Source: Gammaproteobacteria bacterium (lineage in GTDB: Bacteria > Pseudomonadota > Gammaproteobacteria > Enterobacterales > Alteromonadaceae). Taken from it: 64,000 bases of DNA. The translations under genes were made by a program, and so were the position numbers. The stretch is from the NCBI GenBank assembly GCA_017302255.1, contig JAFLDV010000011.1, positions 42,270 through 106,269 on the forward strand, in the 5' to 3' direction. Numbering within the stretch: position 1 is the first letter of the stretch; each line of letters begins with the position of its first letter. The notes below the pieces were generated by a model. That model ran no database searches. It was not told the DNA's origin and worked only from the letters and a program-made list of their open reading frames with translations. This document shows positions 53,654-63,576 of the stretch, in pieces.

Positions 53654-54790
53654 GTGAATCCATTCTTAATCTTAATTGGTTTAATTGGTGCGGCGATTGG
53701 ACTGGTATATCTAGAATTCGCTTACCTAGCGATTGGACTTTTAGGATTGGGGGCAGCTGCTGTACTTTGGTTTGTGCAACAGCAAACATCTCAAGCGAAA
53801 GACCAGTCTAATTCTGCTGATATTATTTCAACTGTGGGAGAGGATAAGCGACAGCTAGCCCACTTCAACCGCGCTATTGTTGAGCTCATCCAGCAGGGCC
53901 AAGCTAATCTACTTAATATAGATTCTACTCAATTAGATGCGGTAAACACCCTAAGTGACAGCTTCAACCGCCTAAAATCAATGACCGAATTCCAGAGCAA
54001 ACAGGTTAAAATTCTACTTGATAATAATGATGATGGCATTAGCCTCAACGGGTCTTGGATGGCGACTTTTGCCCAAAGCACTGCCGTGACCTTAGACAAA
54101 TTTGTCGAAACTACAGTGTCTATGTCGGCATCTTCGATGGACCTTGTGGCACGAGTGGATGTCATTAATGAAGCAGTACCTGACATCATGAAAGCACTAA
54201 AAGACATCGATCAAATTGCCTCTCAAACCAACTTACTTGCACTAAATGCCGCGATTGAAGCTGCTCGTGCCGGTGATGCCGGACGAGGCTTTGCTGTAGT
54301 TGCCGATGAAGTTCGCGCTTTATCGAATCGCAGCGCTGGTTTTAGTGAACAAATCCAACAGAAGCTACGAAGAATTGGTGAGCAAATTCAATCACTTACA
54401 GATGAGATAGGCAAAGTAGCTTCGCAGGACGTTAGTTATGTCATGCAATCGAAAAAAGAAGTGCAATCAGCGATTGCACAATTAGTGAAAAAAGCCACCT
54501 TAGAAACTGATGTAGCGCGCTCGCTCGACGGCAGTACCCATGAATTGCAATCTGCTTTAAATCAATCTATTCGTGGCCTGCAGTTTGGCGATATAAATTC
54601 CCAACATTTGCATTTCATTTTGCAGGATCTGCATCTAATTCAAGGATTATTGAACGATATCGTCAGTCATCCAGATGATTTGTCTGCCAAGCTCGAACAA
54701 GCACTTGCTGAGGTGCAATCACACCGGCAACAGCGCAACAATCCCGTATCCGCCTCGTCGATGGCTGGCGGTGATGTTGAACTTTTCTAA
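53654..54790 (+). CDS. Short chemoreceptor-like protein with MCP signalling domain
   Basis: A 378-residue protein. Two adjacent hydrophobic helices at about 3-20 and 22-42 form a membrane hairpin with almost no periplasmic part; the rest is cytosolic. The MCP hairpin tip is present ([20 protein letters not shown] then [15 protein letters not shown], about 192-220), but the flanking helices are short and the C-terminal part ([18 protein letters not shown]) differs from ordinary receptors. There is no HAMP, ligand domain or CheR pentapeptide. The start is GTG with AGAGG 8 bases upstream. Between Hpt and STAS genes; it may sense the membrane or act as an array partner. Confidence 0.87.
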   Translation: MNPFLILIGLIGAAIGLVYLEFAYLAIGLLGLGAAAVLWFVQQQTSQAKDQSNSADIISTVGEDKRQLAHFNRAIVELIQQGQANLLNIDSTQLDAVNTLSDSFNRLKSMTEFQSKQVKILLDNNDDGISLNGSWMATFAQSTAVTLDKFVETTVSMSASSMDLVARVDVINEAVPDIMKALKDIDQIASQTNLLALNAAIEAARAGDAGRGFAVVADEVRALSNRSAGFSEQIQQKLRRIGEQIQSLTDEIGKVASQDVSYVMQSKKEVQSAIAQLVKKATLETDVARSLDGSTHELQSALNQSIRGLQFGDINSQHLHFILQDLHLIQGLLNDIVSHPDDLSAKLEQALAEVQSHRQQRNNPVSASSMAGGDVELF

Positions 54791-54807
54791 ATTACTTGAG
54801 GTGAAAA

Positions 54808-55092
54808 ATGGCAGAAAATACCACCATTCGTTTAGCCAATCGATTTGATTTTAGTCAACATAAGTCATTCAGCTCGCAATGTGAACAACTGCTAGCGGAC
54901 AGTAGTTTAAAGCAACTCGACATTGATTTTTCACAAGTGCAATATTTAGACAGTTCGGCATTGGGTATGCTGGTGCTTTTAGCAAAAAAAGCTTCAAATC
55001 AAGGGGTTACTGTAACTTTACGCGGAGCTCAAGGAACAGCTAAAGACATTCTTGAGATGGCAAACATGCATAAACTTTTTGCGATCGGTTAA
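54808..55092 (+). CDS. STAS-domain anti-sigma factor antagonist (CrsA/HsbA-like)
   Basis: A 94-residue STAS protein of the SpoIIAA type. The motif YLDSSALGML holds the phosphorylatable Ser49. Such proteins bind an anti-sigma kinase when dephosphorylated and release when phosphorylated. Its stop overlaps the start of the next gene, a REC-PP2C-HATPase protein (TAATG), which carries both the expected kinase and phosphatase. GAGGTG lies 6 bases before the ATG. Confidence 0.92.
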   Translation: MAENTTIRLANRFDFSQHKSFSSQCEQLLADSSLKQLDIDFSQVQYLDSSALGMLVLLAKKASNQGVTVTLRGAQGTAKDILEMANMHKLFAIG

Positions 55093-56765
55093 TGCATATG
55101 GCAAATCCTGGGAAATTAAAGGTATTGGTGGTTGAAGACGATTTGTTGTTCAATCAGTTCTATACCATGTTTCTTGAAATGAAAGATGCGGTCTGCGTGT
55201 CTTGTTTTACTGTGGAAGAAGCTAGGCACATTCTAGAATCCGATATTTCAGAACAATTTGATGTCATTATTCTTGATAACCATTTAACCGATGGTGAAGG
55301 ATTGACAATATTGCCGTTGATAAAACAACGTTGCAACGGCGCAGCAGTGGTGATGGTTAGCGGTAACGATGACACCAATTTCTTTTTAAGAGCCTTTGCC
55401 GAAGGTATTGATGATTACGCGGTAAAACCTATCAATATGGATTTACTTTGGGTGAAAATCACTCGCTCTGTTGCACAGTATCGCCTTGCTGCGGCTAATG
55501 CACAGCAGCAAAGAGAACTTGAGATTTGGGTTAGTGAAGAGCAAAAAGAGCAAGAATTAGCGCGGTTTATTTTTCATAATATGACCAAGCAGATGTTGCA
55601 ACCGGTCAGCTTTATCCAAACTAAAATTCAGCCTAGCGCCTTATTTAGTGGTGATGTTGTGTTATACCGCCAAGGCTATGATGGCAGCTGGTACGTATTG
55701 CTGGCCGATTCCATGGGCCATGGCTTGGCCGCAGCAGTGGCGTTGATGCCAATTATGGAATTATTCGAATCTATGTCGAGTCGAGCCTTACCACTAAGCA
55801 ATTTAGTGTTTGAGCTCAATCGAAAACTCGCTCGCCAGCTCCCGGACGACCGATTTGTCGCTGCAGCAGTGCTTAAGATAAATCCATTAACGGATCTTAT
55901 TGAGGTTTGGAATGGTGGTATGCCACCAGTGATGCTGTTTGCCGCTGACGGGACCCTACGGCAATGCGTCCGCTCTTCCAATATGGCACTTGGTATTTTG
56001 TCCGATGACCTTGTTGAAGTGACTACCAAGAAAGTTACGCTTCATGAAATTGATCGAATTTTAATGTTTAGCGATGGTGCAGTTGAAACTGTCATCAGTG
56101 CCACCGGTGAAATGCTTACCTATACCGACATTGAAAATATATACGCACAGAACGCGGAGCTGGGCTTTGGCAACCTATTAGCTACTTTGGCCGATTGCGC
56201 TGATGCGGTAGATGATATATCGGCTTGTGAAGTTCACTGCGCTACCATAATGCAAAAACTTGTCACTTCGTTGCGAGAACCATGCCAAAAACAAGGCATT
56301 TTTAGCTGTGAAATGACACTTAGCGGCCGCTGTTTAAACGATATCAATCCACCAACGGAATTAGTTGAGCTTTTATTACACCTCGCTGTGCCGCAGGAAC
56401 TTTGTAATAAGACTTACGCTGTTCTCACCGAACTTTTTCAAAATTCGTTTGAACATGGCGTGCTGCAACTAAATTCGGAAATTAAGCAGCAAGAAGATGG
56501 ATTTTTCACCTTTTACCAGCTAAAAGAAGAACGTAGCGAAAATTTATCCGCTACCGATAGCATTCGGATCTGTTTGGAATGGAAAGCCGTTAGTTCAGAG
56601 TTAACCTTAGAAATTTTAGATTCCGGACAAGGCTTTGTTAGTCAATCAAGCCTTGCACAAGAGCACCAGCACTACGGAAGAGGCTTATCAATGGTCGCCA
56701 ACCTTGCCAGTTCATTAACGGTTGTCGCCCCTGGAAATCACATCAAAGTTGTAATTAATGGATGA
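55092..56765 (+). CDS. REC-PP2C(SpoIIE)-HATPase regulator (CrsR/HsbR-like)
   Basis: A 557-residue three-domain switch protein. REC 1-125 (VEDD pocket, acceptor Asp in VIILDNHLTDG, Lys in YAVKP); SpoIIE-type PP2C phosphatase about 190-390 with metal motifs ADSMGHG and MFSDGAVE; anti-sigma-type HATPase about 425-557 with N-box LTELFQNSFEHG, G1 LDSGQGF and G2 HYGRGLSMV. The layout equals HsbR of P. aeruginosa and CrsR of Shewanella, which modify a STAS partner and control FlgM or RpoS. All three active sites look intact. It overlaps the STAS gene by one base and precedes cheY by 6 bases. Confidence 0.92.
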   Translation: MHMANPGKLKVLVVEDDLLFNQFYTMFLEMKDAVCVSCFTVEEARHILESDISEQFDVIILDNHLTDGEGLTILPLIKQRCNGAAVVMVSGNDDTNFFLRAFAEGIDDYAVKPINMDLLWVKITRSVAQYRLAAANAQQQRELEIWVSEEQKEQELARFIFHNMTKQMLQPVSFIQTKIQPSALFSGDVVLYRQGYDGSWYVLLADSMGHGLAAAVALMPIMELFESMSSRALPLSNLVFELNRKLARQLPDDRFVAAAVLKINPLTDLIEVWNGGMPPVMLFAADGTLRQCVRSSNMALGILSDDLVEVTTKKVTLHEIDRILMFSDGAVETVISATGEMLTYTDIENIYAQNAELGFGNLLATLADCADAVDDISACEVHCATIMQKLVTSLREPCQKQGIFSCEMTLSGRCLNDINPPTELVELLLHLAVPQELCNKTYAVLTELFQNSFEHGVLQLNSEIKQQEDGFFTFYQLKEERSENLSATDSIRICLEWKAVSSELTLEILDSGQGFVSQSSLAQEHQHYGRGLSMVANLASSLTVVAPGNHIKVVING

Positions 56766-56771
56766 GTATAT

Positions 56772-57137
56772 ATGTCAAAACATATCCTGATTGTCGATGA
56801 TTCAGTGTCTGTAAGAATGATGGTAGAAGCGACCTTAAAGTCGGCTCAATATCAAGTCACTGCGGCCAAAGACGGACAAGAAGCCTTAGATCTGTGCAAA
56901 ACAAAATCTTTTGATTTTGTCCTTACCGACCAAAATATGCCACGCATGGATGGTTTGACCCTGATCAAATCATTACGGGCACTACCGAGTTACCGTGCCA
57001 CTCCGATCGTTGTCTTAACCACTGAAGCAAGTGATGCAATGAAGGCCCAAGGCCGAGCTGCAGGCGCTACCGGTTGGATGGTAAAACCGTTTGACCCAGC
57101 GAAGTTATTACAGATCGCCGCGAAAGTATTGCAGTAA
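56772..57137 (+). CDS. cheY: CheY-type single-domain response regulator
   Basis: A 121-residue REC protein with the acidic pair in IVDDS, acceptor D53 in FVLTDQNMPRMDG, Thr in VLTTEA and Lys in MVKPFDP. Directly upstream of cheA, it is the probable phosphate acceptor of this array. It is shorter and different from flagellar-switch CheY in its C-terminal helix, so whether it binds FliM cannot be told. 6 bases after the REC-PP2C-HATPase gene, 24 before cheA. Confidence 0.93.
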   Translation: MSKHILIVDDSVSVRMMVEATLKSAQYQVTAAKDGQEALDLCKTKSFDFVLTDQNMPRMDGLTLIKSLRALPSYRATPIVVLTTEASDAMKAQGRAAGATGWMVKPFDPAKLLQIAAKVLQ

Positions 57138-57161
57138 ACCTCGAATAAGCAGGATCTGGTT

Positions 57162-59096
57162 ATGAGCATTGACATGAGTCAGTTCCACGGCGCTTTTCTT
57201 GAAGAAAGTGCCGAACACCTTGACGAAATTGAGCATCTGTTGATGGCTTTGGATCCTGAAAAGCCGGATATTGAAGAACTCAATTGTATTTTTAGAGCGG
57301 CCCATTCGATAAAAGGTGGCAGTGGCATCTTTGGTTTCGATTCATTAATTTCCGTCACCCACGTAATGGAAAATATTTTTGACCGTGCACGCCAAGGCAC
57401 TTATCAATTTAGTCGCCCCATCATCGATGTTTTGCTCAAAGCAGTCGATGCTTTGAGGCAATTACTTGCGAGCTACGGCGATAACGTCGATCCCGATTGG
57501 GTATTGGTCAATCTAACTACGGAACAGCTTGAGGCCTTGCTTGATCCATCCAGAGTCGCATTAATGACCGACGATCATGGGTTTGGTTTTTTTGTGCCAC
57601 TTCCGGAAAAAACTGCTGCAGATGACGGTTTTGGCTTCTTTGAACCGATAGTGGTTGGTAAGGACGATGGATTTGGCTTTTTCGAGCCTGTTGAATTAAT
57701 TGAAGACGAAGGTTTTGGCCTGTTCGAACCAATTAGTAAAGAACAAACAACGCCATCTAACACCACCGTTAATACTGACTTAGCAAGTGCATCGGATCAA
57801 ATAGTTGCAGTAACTGAAACTTCAAGCGATGAAATCACAACGCAAACTACTGCTGTAATAACTGAATCCAAGACTTCTGAGCAAGCGCCTGCAGCCAGTA
57901 TCAAAAAAGAAACGACAAAGGCCAAGGCGGAGAATATTGAAGCCTCGACAATTCGCGTCGACATTCAAAAAGTAGATAGTCTAGTCAATCTGGTTGGGGA
58001 GCTTGTTATTACCCAATCGATGCTCACGTTGTTGACAGAAGAGATGATCGGCCCTGAAGCTGAAAAATTGCAAGTAGCGATGCGTGAGCTAGAACGTAAT
58101 ACTCGTGACATACAGGAAGGCATCATGTCTATTCGCATGTTGCCAATGTCCTTTGTTTTTAACCGTTTTCCGCGCGTTGTTCGAGATTTATCGACTAAGT
58201 TACATAAACAAGTTGAGTTAAAAATTGAAGGTGGTCACACCGAGATTGATAAAGGTCTGATTGAAAAGCTTGTAGATCCACTGACACATCTAGTTCGCAA
58301 CAGCCTTGACCACGGTATCGAATCTCCGGAAGTTCGCAAAGCGAAGGGAAAACCAGCCAGCGGCACTATCGTTCTCAAAGCCGAGCAGAAAGGTGGCAAC
58401 ATCATGATTAGTGTAATCGATGATGGTGCTGGCCTTAATCGGCAAAAAATTATTGCCAAAGCCCGTGAGCGAGGCCTGAGCGTGAGCGACCAATCGCCAG
58501 ATACCGAAATTTGGGATTTGATCATGGCGCCTGGTTTTTCCACTGCCGATCAAGTCACAGATGTATCCGGCCGCGGCGTTGGTATGGACGTCGTTAAACG
58601 AAACATCGAAAGCATGGGCGGCAAAATTGAAATAAGTTCAGTTGCAGGTGCCGGTTCAACCTTGCAAATCCGCTTACCGTTAACGTTGGCGATTTTAGAT
58701 GGCATGAGCGTTGCGGTTGGAGATCAACTCTACATTATTCCATTGGTCAATATTATTGAATCGATGCAACCAGTCCCTGAGCAACTAAAACTTATTGCAA
58801 ACCAACAGATGCTTGAGCTTAGAAACACTTATTGGCCTATTTTGCGTCTGCATGAACTTATGGGTGTCGAGCCAAAGCAGTTGTCACCGACCCACGCAAT
58901 CTTAGTGTTGATCGAAACCAGCAAAAATCGCTTTGCCTTGATGGTTGACGATTTGGTAGGGCAACAACAAGTTGTGATAAAAAGTTTAGAGCAGCACTAT
59001 CGCCGAGTTCCGGGCGTTGCCGGCGCAACCATTATGGGCGATGGCAGTGTTGCGTTAATTCTTGATGCCGAGTCGCTGGCCGTGCCTGCGGTTTAA
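57162..59096 (+). CDS. cheA: Chemotaxis histidine kinase CheA with GFGFF linker repeats
   Basis: A 644-residue array kinase. P1 Hpt domain 1-110 with H48 in AAHSIKGGSG; linker; P3 dimerisation about 270-330 (RVDIQKVDSLVNLVGELVI); P4 ATPase about 330-505 (HLVRNSLDHGIE, DDGAGLN, GRGVGMDVV); P5 CheW-like about 510-644. A standard CheY/CheB-binding P2 domain is not seen. In its place, residues 138-191 hold four copies of a D-x-GFGFF-x-P unit at 14-16 residue spacing, followed by a Thr/Ser-rich tether. The start is ATG at 57162 with AGGAT upstream. Confidence 0.96.
   Translation: MSIDMSQFHGAFLEESAEHLDEIEHLLMALDPEKPDIEELNCIFRAAHSIKGGSGIFGFDSLISVTHVMENIFDRARQGTYQFSRPIIDVLLKAVDALRQLLASYGDNVDPDWVLVNLTTEQLEALLDPSRVALMTDDHGFGFFVPLPEKTAADDGFGFFEPIVVGKDDGFGFFEPVELIEDEGFGLFEPISKEQTTPSNTTVNTDLASASDQIVAVTETSSDEITTQTTAVITESKTSEQAPAASIKKETTKAKAENIEASTIRVDIQKVDSLVNLVGELVITQSMLTLLTEEMIGPEAEKLQVAMRELERNTRDIQEGIMSIRMLPMSFVFNRFPRVVRDLSTKLHKQVELKIEGGHTEIDKGLIEKLVDPLTHLVRNSLDHGIESPEVRKAKGKPASGTIVLKAEQKGGNIMISVIDDGAGLNRQKIIAKARERGLSVSDQSPDTEIWDLIMAPGFSTADQVTDVSGRGVGMDVVKRNIESMGGKIEISSVAGAGSTLQIRLPLTLAILDGMSVAVGDQLYIIPLVNIIESMQPVPEQLKLIANQQMLELRNTYWPILRLHELMGVEPKQLSPTHAILVLIETSKNRFALMVDDLVGQQQVVIKSLEQHYRRVPGVAGATIMGDGSVALILDAESLAVPAV
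57570..57734 (+). repeat. Tandem GFGFF peptide repeats in cheA linker
   Basis: Four in-frame units encode DDHGFGFFVP, DDGFGFFEP, DDGFGFFEP and DEGFGLFEP at residues about 137, 154, 168 and 182. Codon choice differs between copies, so the repeat is kept at protein level. Confidence 0.9.
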
Positions 59097-59123
59097 CCCC
59101 AAATTTTCTGAGAGACCTTAACG

Positions 59124-59615
59124 ATGAGTGAGCAAAAAAGTCATCAAGACGTTGAAAATATGGAATTTTTAACCTTCACCTTAGCCGAAGAAAACTACGG
59201 CCTAGAAATTATGAAGGTCAAAGAAATCCGCGGGTATGAGTCAGTGACCAAAATTGCCAATGCACCTGATTATGTCAAAGGGGTGCTAAATCTACGTGGC
59301 GATATAGTGCCTATTCTTGATTTACGCTTGAAGTTCAATGTTGGGCAGGCGACCTATAACGAATTTACTATCGTGATCATGTTATCGGTCGCCAATCGCA
59401 TAGTCGGCATTGTGGTCGATGCTGTTTCTGACGTGATTAACCTAGATCGTTCGCAAATTAAACCGCCGCCAGAGTTTGGTGTTGCCTTTGATCATAAATA
59501 TTTGTTTGGCTTAGCAACTGTGCAAGAACACATGGTGATTTTACTTAATATCGAAGCGTTAATTACCAGTAAAGAACTAGGTTTATTTGCCGCGGAGGAC
59601 GCAGCGATAACCTAA
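59124..59615 (+). CDS. cheW: CheW adaptor
   Basis: A 163-residue scaffold joining MCP tips to CheA P5. Beta-barrel signatures: EFLTFTLAEENYGLEIMKVKEI (start of first barrel), PDYVKGVLNLRGDIVPILDLR with the conserved NLRG receptor-contact segment, and VGIVVDAVSDVI. AGAGACC lies before the ATG. Third gene of the cheYAW set, 102 bases before the receptor gene. Confidence 0.96.
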   Translation: MSEQKSHQDVENMEFLTFTLAEENYGLEIMKVKEIRGYESVTKIANAPDYVKGVLNLRGDIVPILDLRLKFNVGQATYNEFTIVIMLSVANRIVGIVVDAVSDVINLDRSQIKPPPEFGVAFDHKYLFGLATVQEHMVILLNIEALITSKELGLFAAEDAAIT

Positions 59616-59717
59616 TTGTTCCCAGATAGCATTACATGTACCAATCAAGACAATAACTCCATAGTAGCAGGCCCAAGGTTGGGTCTGTCCAAGTTCAAAT
59701 CGCAAGGGTAGAGCACT

Positions 59718-62093
59718 ATGATGAAATTTAAAGTACAGTTAATCGGCATCGGCTTAGTGGGCTTATTGGGCTCAATTGTTATTGGCATATGCAGTTGGTA
59801 CGCACAACAAATGAATAACGAAGTATTATCGACCTCGCAGATGTTTGGCCAAGCGCAGCATAATCATATGGAAAGCGATATGATGCATGACGCCTTGCGC
59901 GGTGATGTGCTCGCGGCGTTATACTTTGCAAGCGAACAAAAAATGCAAACTAGTAATGTAACGGCAGATTTGGCTGAACACATTGAGCGATTTCAAACAC
60001 AACTTGCTGCTAACAAAAAATTACCACTTCCTGTTGAAGTCAAAGCAGCATTAAATGAGCTTGACGTGCCATTACAGGCATACATTCGAGCCGCCACCAA
60101 GCAAGTTGAGTTAAGTGCTACCGACTACGCGGCAGCAAAATTGCTGTTTCCGGAATTTCAAAATGCCTTCGGTGACCTTGAAATAAAAATGGAGCAAGTA
60201 ACCGATTTATTGCAAGAAGCCGAAGCTAGTGCAGTAGCCGAAAGCCAAAGTAAAATTACGTTTGCTGACGATTTAATCATTGTTATGGTTCTAATATTTG
60301 GCGCCGCAGCATGTGGCTTCGCGATGTGGATTTCCGGTCGGGTGATGAGACAATTAGGCGGTGAACCTATTGCAGTTGTTGCAGTTGCCCGTCGTATTGC
60401 CTCTGGCGACTACGTAACAAAAAGCGACAACGTCCAAAACACCGATAGTCTGCTCGGTCAGCTGGAGGTCTCTCGACAAATGCTATTGGATAATCAAATT
60501 CGTGATCGCGAAAGTGAGGCGTTAAAACAACAGCAGTCTGAGCTGCAGCAAAAGAACCTGCAAGAATCTCAGCGTATTCGTCGAGCTTTGGACGGCACAT
60601 CAACCAACGTGATGATAGCTGATGTCGACCGTAATATTGTTTATGCCAACCAATCAGTGTTAGCAATGTTAAGCAAGGTAGAAACAGAACTTCGTAAAGT
60701 ACTGCCACAATTTTCGGTTGATAAAATTGTCGGTAGCAATATGGATATATTCCATAAGGTTCCTGCTCATCAAGCTGCGTTATTAGCGCGGTTAGAGTCG
60801 ACATTTACTTCTAATATTAAAGTTGCTGGTCAACATTTTCGACTTATTGCTTCGCCAATTATCGATGAAAAAGGCACGCGTTTAGGTAATGTCGTGGAAT
60901 GGCAAGATAGAACTGCCGAAGTACACGCAGAGGATGAGATTGCAGCGGTGGTTGAATCTGCCAGCCGCGGTGATTTTAGCATGAAGGTGAATGAAGCAGG
61001 AAAAGCCGGTTTTATGCTAGGGATTGCCAAGGGTTTGAATCAATTAACCGATATGTCGCAAAATGCGCTGCAAGAAATCGCCGGAGTATTGCAACAGATC
61101 GCATCAGGCGATATGCGTGCACGGGTTAATAGCCAGTATCAAGGAACCTTTGACACGCTAAAACAAGGTTGTAACGACACCGCGGAAAAACTTAGCGCAA
61201 TGCTTCTGGCGATTCGAGATTCAGCGCTGACTATCAACACAGCTTCAAGTGAAATCTCTAAAGGCAATACCGATTTATCTAGCCGAACCGAAGAACAAGC
61301 TTCTAGCTTGGAAGAAACAGCATCGAGTATGGAAGAGTTGACGGGTACTGTTCGCCAGAACGCAGATAATGCACGTCAAGCTAACCAATTAGCAGCCCGT
61401 GCTTCAGAGATTGCGGTAAATGGTGGGGAGTTGATTGGCCAAGTTGTAACCACCATGGCATCTATTCATGAGTCATCACGCAAGATTGCCGACATTATTA
61501 CTGTTATTGATGGCATTGCCTTCCAAACCAATATCTTAGCGTTGAATGCCGCAGTTGAAGCAGCAAGAGCAGGCGAGCAAGGTCGCGGATTTGCGGTGGT
61601 AGCAGGTGAGGTTAGAACTTTAGCGCAGCGTTCAGCCAATGCGGCGAAGGATATCAAAGATCTAATTTCTGATTCTGTGAATAAAATCAGTAACGGTAAT
61701 ACTCTGGTTGGCCGCTCCGGCGATACCATGCAAGAGATTGTTACTGCGATTAAACGGGTGAACGACATTATGTCGGAAATCGCTGCTGCATCGGCTGAGC
61801 AAGCTGCAGGACTCGATGAAGTCGGCAAAGCTGTATCACAAATGGATGAAATGACCCAGCAAAATGCGGCCTTAGTTGAAGAAGCGGCTGCAGCCTCCGA
61901 AAGTCTGTTAGTGCAATCTGAATCGTTAGCTGATGCTGTGTCTATGTTTAAAATTGACGATCAGCATCGAGTAGCGACCACCAGGGCTGTCACACAACGA
62001 TCATTACCAAATCGTGCTCCAGCCGCCAGCAAGTCCAAAATGCCTATGGCAAAACCAAATGTTCCCGAAGATGACGAATGGGAGAGCTTTTAA
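59718..62093 (+). CDS. Methyl-accepting chemotaxis protein with PAS domain and CheR-binding pentapeptide
   Basis: A 791-residue receptor. Helix TM1 about 8-28; periplasmic four-helix domain about 30-185; TM2 about 190-212; HAMP-like segment ([20 protein letters not shown], about 215-235); PAS about 290-395 ([18 protein letters not shown]); two further HAMP-like segments ([20 protein letters not shown]); MCP signalling domain about 500-745 (36H type, tip [18 protein letters not shown]). The C-terminus is EWESF after a flexible tail, matching the xWxxF tether that recruits CheR. The ATG at 59718 has AAGGG upstream. Poly-HAMP plus PAS recalls Aer2/McpB of P. aeruginosa, although that protein lacks this periplasmic part. 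Confidence 0.93.
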   Translation: MMKFKVQLIGIGLVGLLGSIVIGICSWYAQQMNNEVLSTSQMFGQAQHNHMESDMMHDALRGDVLAALYFASEQKMQTSNVTADLAEHIERFQTQLAANKKLPLPVEVKAALNELDVPLQAYIRAATKQVELSATDYAAAKLLFPEFQNAFGDLEIKMEQVTDLLQEAEASAVAESQSKITFADDLIIVMVLIFGAAACGFAMWISGRVMRQLGGEPIAVVAVARRIASGDYVTKSDNVQNTDSLLGQLEVSRQMLLDNQIRDRESEALKQQQSELQQKNLQESQRIRRALDGTSTNVMIADVDRNIVYANQSVLAMLSKVETELRKVLPQFSVDKIVGSNMDIFHKVPAHQAALLARLESTFTSNIKVAGQHFRLIASPIIDEKGTRLGNVVEWQDRTAEVHAEDEIAAVVESASRGDFSMKVNEAGKAGFMLGIAKGLNQLTDMSQNALQEIAGVLQQIASGDMRARVNSQYQGTFDTLKQGCNDTAEKLSAMLLAIRDSALTINTASSEISKGNTDLSSRTEEQASSLEETASSMEELTGTVRQNADNARQANQLAARASEIAVNGGELIGQVVTTMASIHESSRKIADIITVIDGIAFQTNILALNAAVEAARAGEQGRGFAVVAGEVRTLAQRSANAAKDIKDLISDSVNKISNGNTLVGRSGDTMQEIVTAIKRVNDIMSEIAAASAEQAAGLDEVGKAVSQMDEMTQQNAALVEEAAAASESLLVQSESLADAVSMFKIDDQHRVATTRAVTQRSLPNRAPAASKSKMPMAKPNVPEDDEWESF

Positions 62094-62959
62094 CCTTGAC
62101 TACTTACGCGGTACGCGAGTTTAGTTATCAACCGGACGACTTTAAGCAAGTTGCAGCGCTGCTTAATCAGTTAACCGGTATTAAACTCGCGCCGAGTAAA
62201 GATTCGATGGTGTACAGCCGTTTGGTTCGCCGGATCCGAGCGCTTAACCTTGCTGGATTTCCTCAATATTTACAGTATTTAGAACAACATCCGGAAGAAG
62301 AACAGCATTTCATCAATGCTTTAACTACGAATCTAACCTCGTTCTTTCGAGAACCTCATCATTTTGACATTCTTGCCGATTATGTAAGCCAACATCGGCA
62401 GATCAAGACGATTTGGTGTGCGGCTAGTAGCACCGGTGAAGAACCATATTCTATTGCGATGACTTTGGCGCAAGCGTACGGACGTTTTGATCATGGTGTA
62501 CGGATCATTGCCTCAGATATCGACAGTCAAGTGCTTGCCACGGCTGCAAATGGCATTTATTCGCTAGAAAAACTAAAAGGCTTACCTATCGAATATTGCC
62601 GGCAATTTTTCTTTCGCGGCAAAGGCGCTAATGCTGGTTCAGCCAGAGTTATCCCCGAACTTCAAGAATGTATCGAGTTCAAGAAAATCAATTTATTGGA
62701 TCCGCAATGGCCGATAAATGCGCCAATCGATGTGATATTTTGCCGTAATGTTATGATTTACTTTGATAAACCAACTCAGCATAAAATCCTTAATCGAATG
62801 GTGCATTTACTGAAAAAGGATGGATTATATATAGCTGGGCATTCCGAAAATTTTAGTCATCTGCATCATCTAGTGACACCAGCTGGCAAAACTACTTATC
62901 GGCCAAGTCCGCATTTAGTGACAAATCCGGTTGCTGAAGTAAGGGGCGCCCATGGCTGA
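62078..62959 (+). CDS. cheR: Chemoreceptor methyltransferase CheR
   Basis: A 293-residue S-adenosylmethionine-dependent methylase of receptor glutamates. The N-terminal helical domain ([13 protein letters not shown]) precedes the catalytic domain with [14 protein letters not shown], the SAM site [16 protein letters not shown], and [13 protein letters not shown]. The C-terminal [10 protein letters not shown] is typical. The ATG at 62078 overlaps the end of the receptor gene by 16 bases; a TTG at 62096 with GGAG upstream is an alternative giving MTTYAVREF. The upstream receptor carries the matching pentapeptide. Confidence 0.95.
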   Translation: MGELLTLTTYAVREFSYQPDDFKQVAALLNQLTGIKLAPSKDSMVYSRLVRRIRALNLAGFPQYLQYLEQHPEEEQHFINALTTNLTSFFREPHHFDILADYVSQHRQIKTIWCAASSTGEEPYSIAMTLAQAYGRFDHGVRIIASDIDSQVLATAANGIYSLEKLKGLPIEYCRQFFFRGKGANAGSARVIPELQECIEFKKINLLDPQWPINAPIDVIFCRNVMIYFDKPTQHKILNRMVHLLKKDGLYIAGHSENFSHLHHLVTPAGKTTYRPSPHLVTNPVAEVRGAHG

Positions 62960-63566
62960 TTTTGATTTCAATAACCCACATTTAGCACCTAATCGCTATT
63001 TTGACCGACATTTCGAGCGTGACGCAGTTAAAATATTACCTGGTGAGTACTTTGCAACACAAAGTGATACCATGATCGTTACGGTTTTAGGTTCTTGTGT
63101 GTCGGTCTGTCTGCGTGATCCGCTGACGAAAATCGCTGGCATGAATCATTTTTTACTACCTACTGATGGTGGCAGCCAAGACGTTTTATCCGAATCTGCT
63201 CGATATGGCGTCTACGCGATGGATATTCTGATCAACCACCTGCTCAAACTCGGTGCTAGCCGCTATCGTTTGGAAGCTAAAGTATTTGGTGGCGGTAATG
63301 TGTTAAAAGGTTTCACTCAAACGAATGTGGGTGAGCGGAATGCGGAGTTTGTAGTGGAATATTTGCACATGGAGAATATCCCTATACTCGCGAGTGATTT
63401 ACTCGACCAATATCCAAGAAAAGTCTACTTCTTTCCGGACACCGGGAAAGTGCTGGTCCGCAAAATTAAAAGTCTACACAACACCACAATTATGGATCGC
63501 GAGAGTGCTTATCGAATGGCAATCCGCAATACCACTGGCTCTGGTGATGTAGAACTATTTGACTAG
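62952..63566 (+). CDS. cheD: Chemoreceptor glutamine deamidase CheD
   Basis: A 204-residue enzyme that deamidates receptor glutamines so they can be methylated. The catalytic Cys49 (VLGSCVSVCLRDP) and His66 (AGMNHFLLP) are in place, with the Thr/Ser region and KVFGGGNVL following. The ATG overlaps the cheR stop by 8 bases. cheR-cheD-cheB order is typical of F7-type and similar clusters. CheD is absent from E. coli. Confidence 0.95.
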   Translation: MADFDFNNPHLAPNRYFDRHFERDAVKILPGEYFATQSDTMIVTVLGSCVSVCLRDPLTKIAGMNHFLLPTDGGSQDVLSESARYGVYAMDILINHLLKLGASRYRLEAKVFGGGNVLKGFTQTNVGERNAEFVVEYLHMENIPILASDLLDQYPRKVYFFPDTGKVLVRKIKSLHNTTIMDRESAYRMAIRNTTGSGDVELFD

Positions 63567-63576
63567 GTAGGATGAA

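Noticed and set aside
53530..53811. A 93-codon frame before the short receptor
   Set aside because: It runs into the receptor gene in another phase, has low-complexity composition and no conserved features.
57517..57766. Two minus-strand frames across the cheA linker with repeated peptides
   Set aside because: They mirror the GFGFF repeats of CheA on the opposite strand; no starts or families support them.
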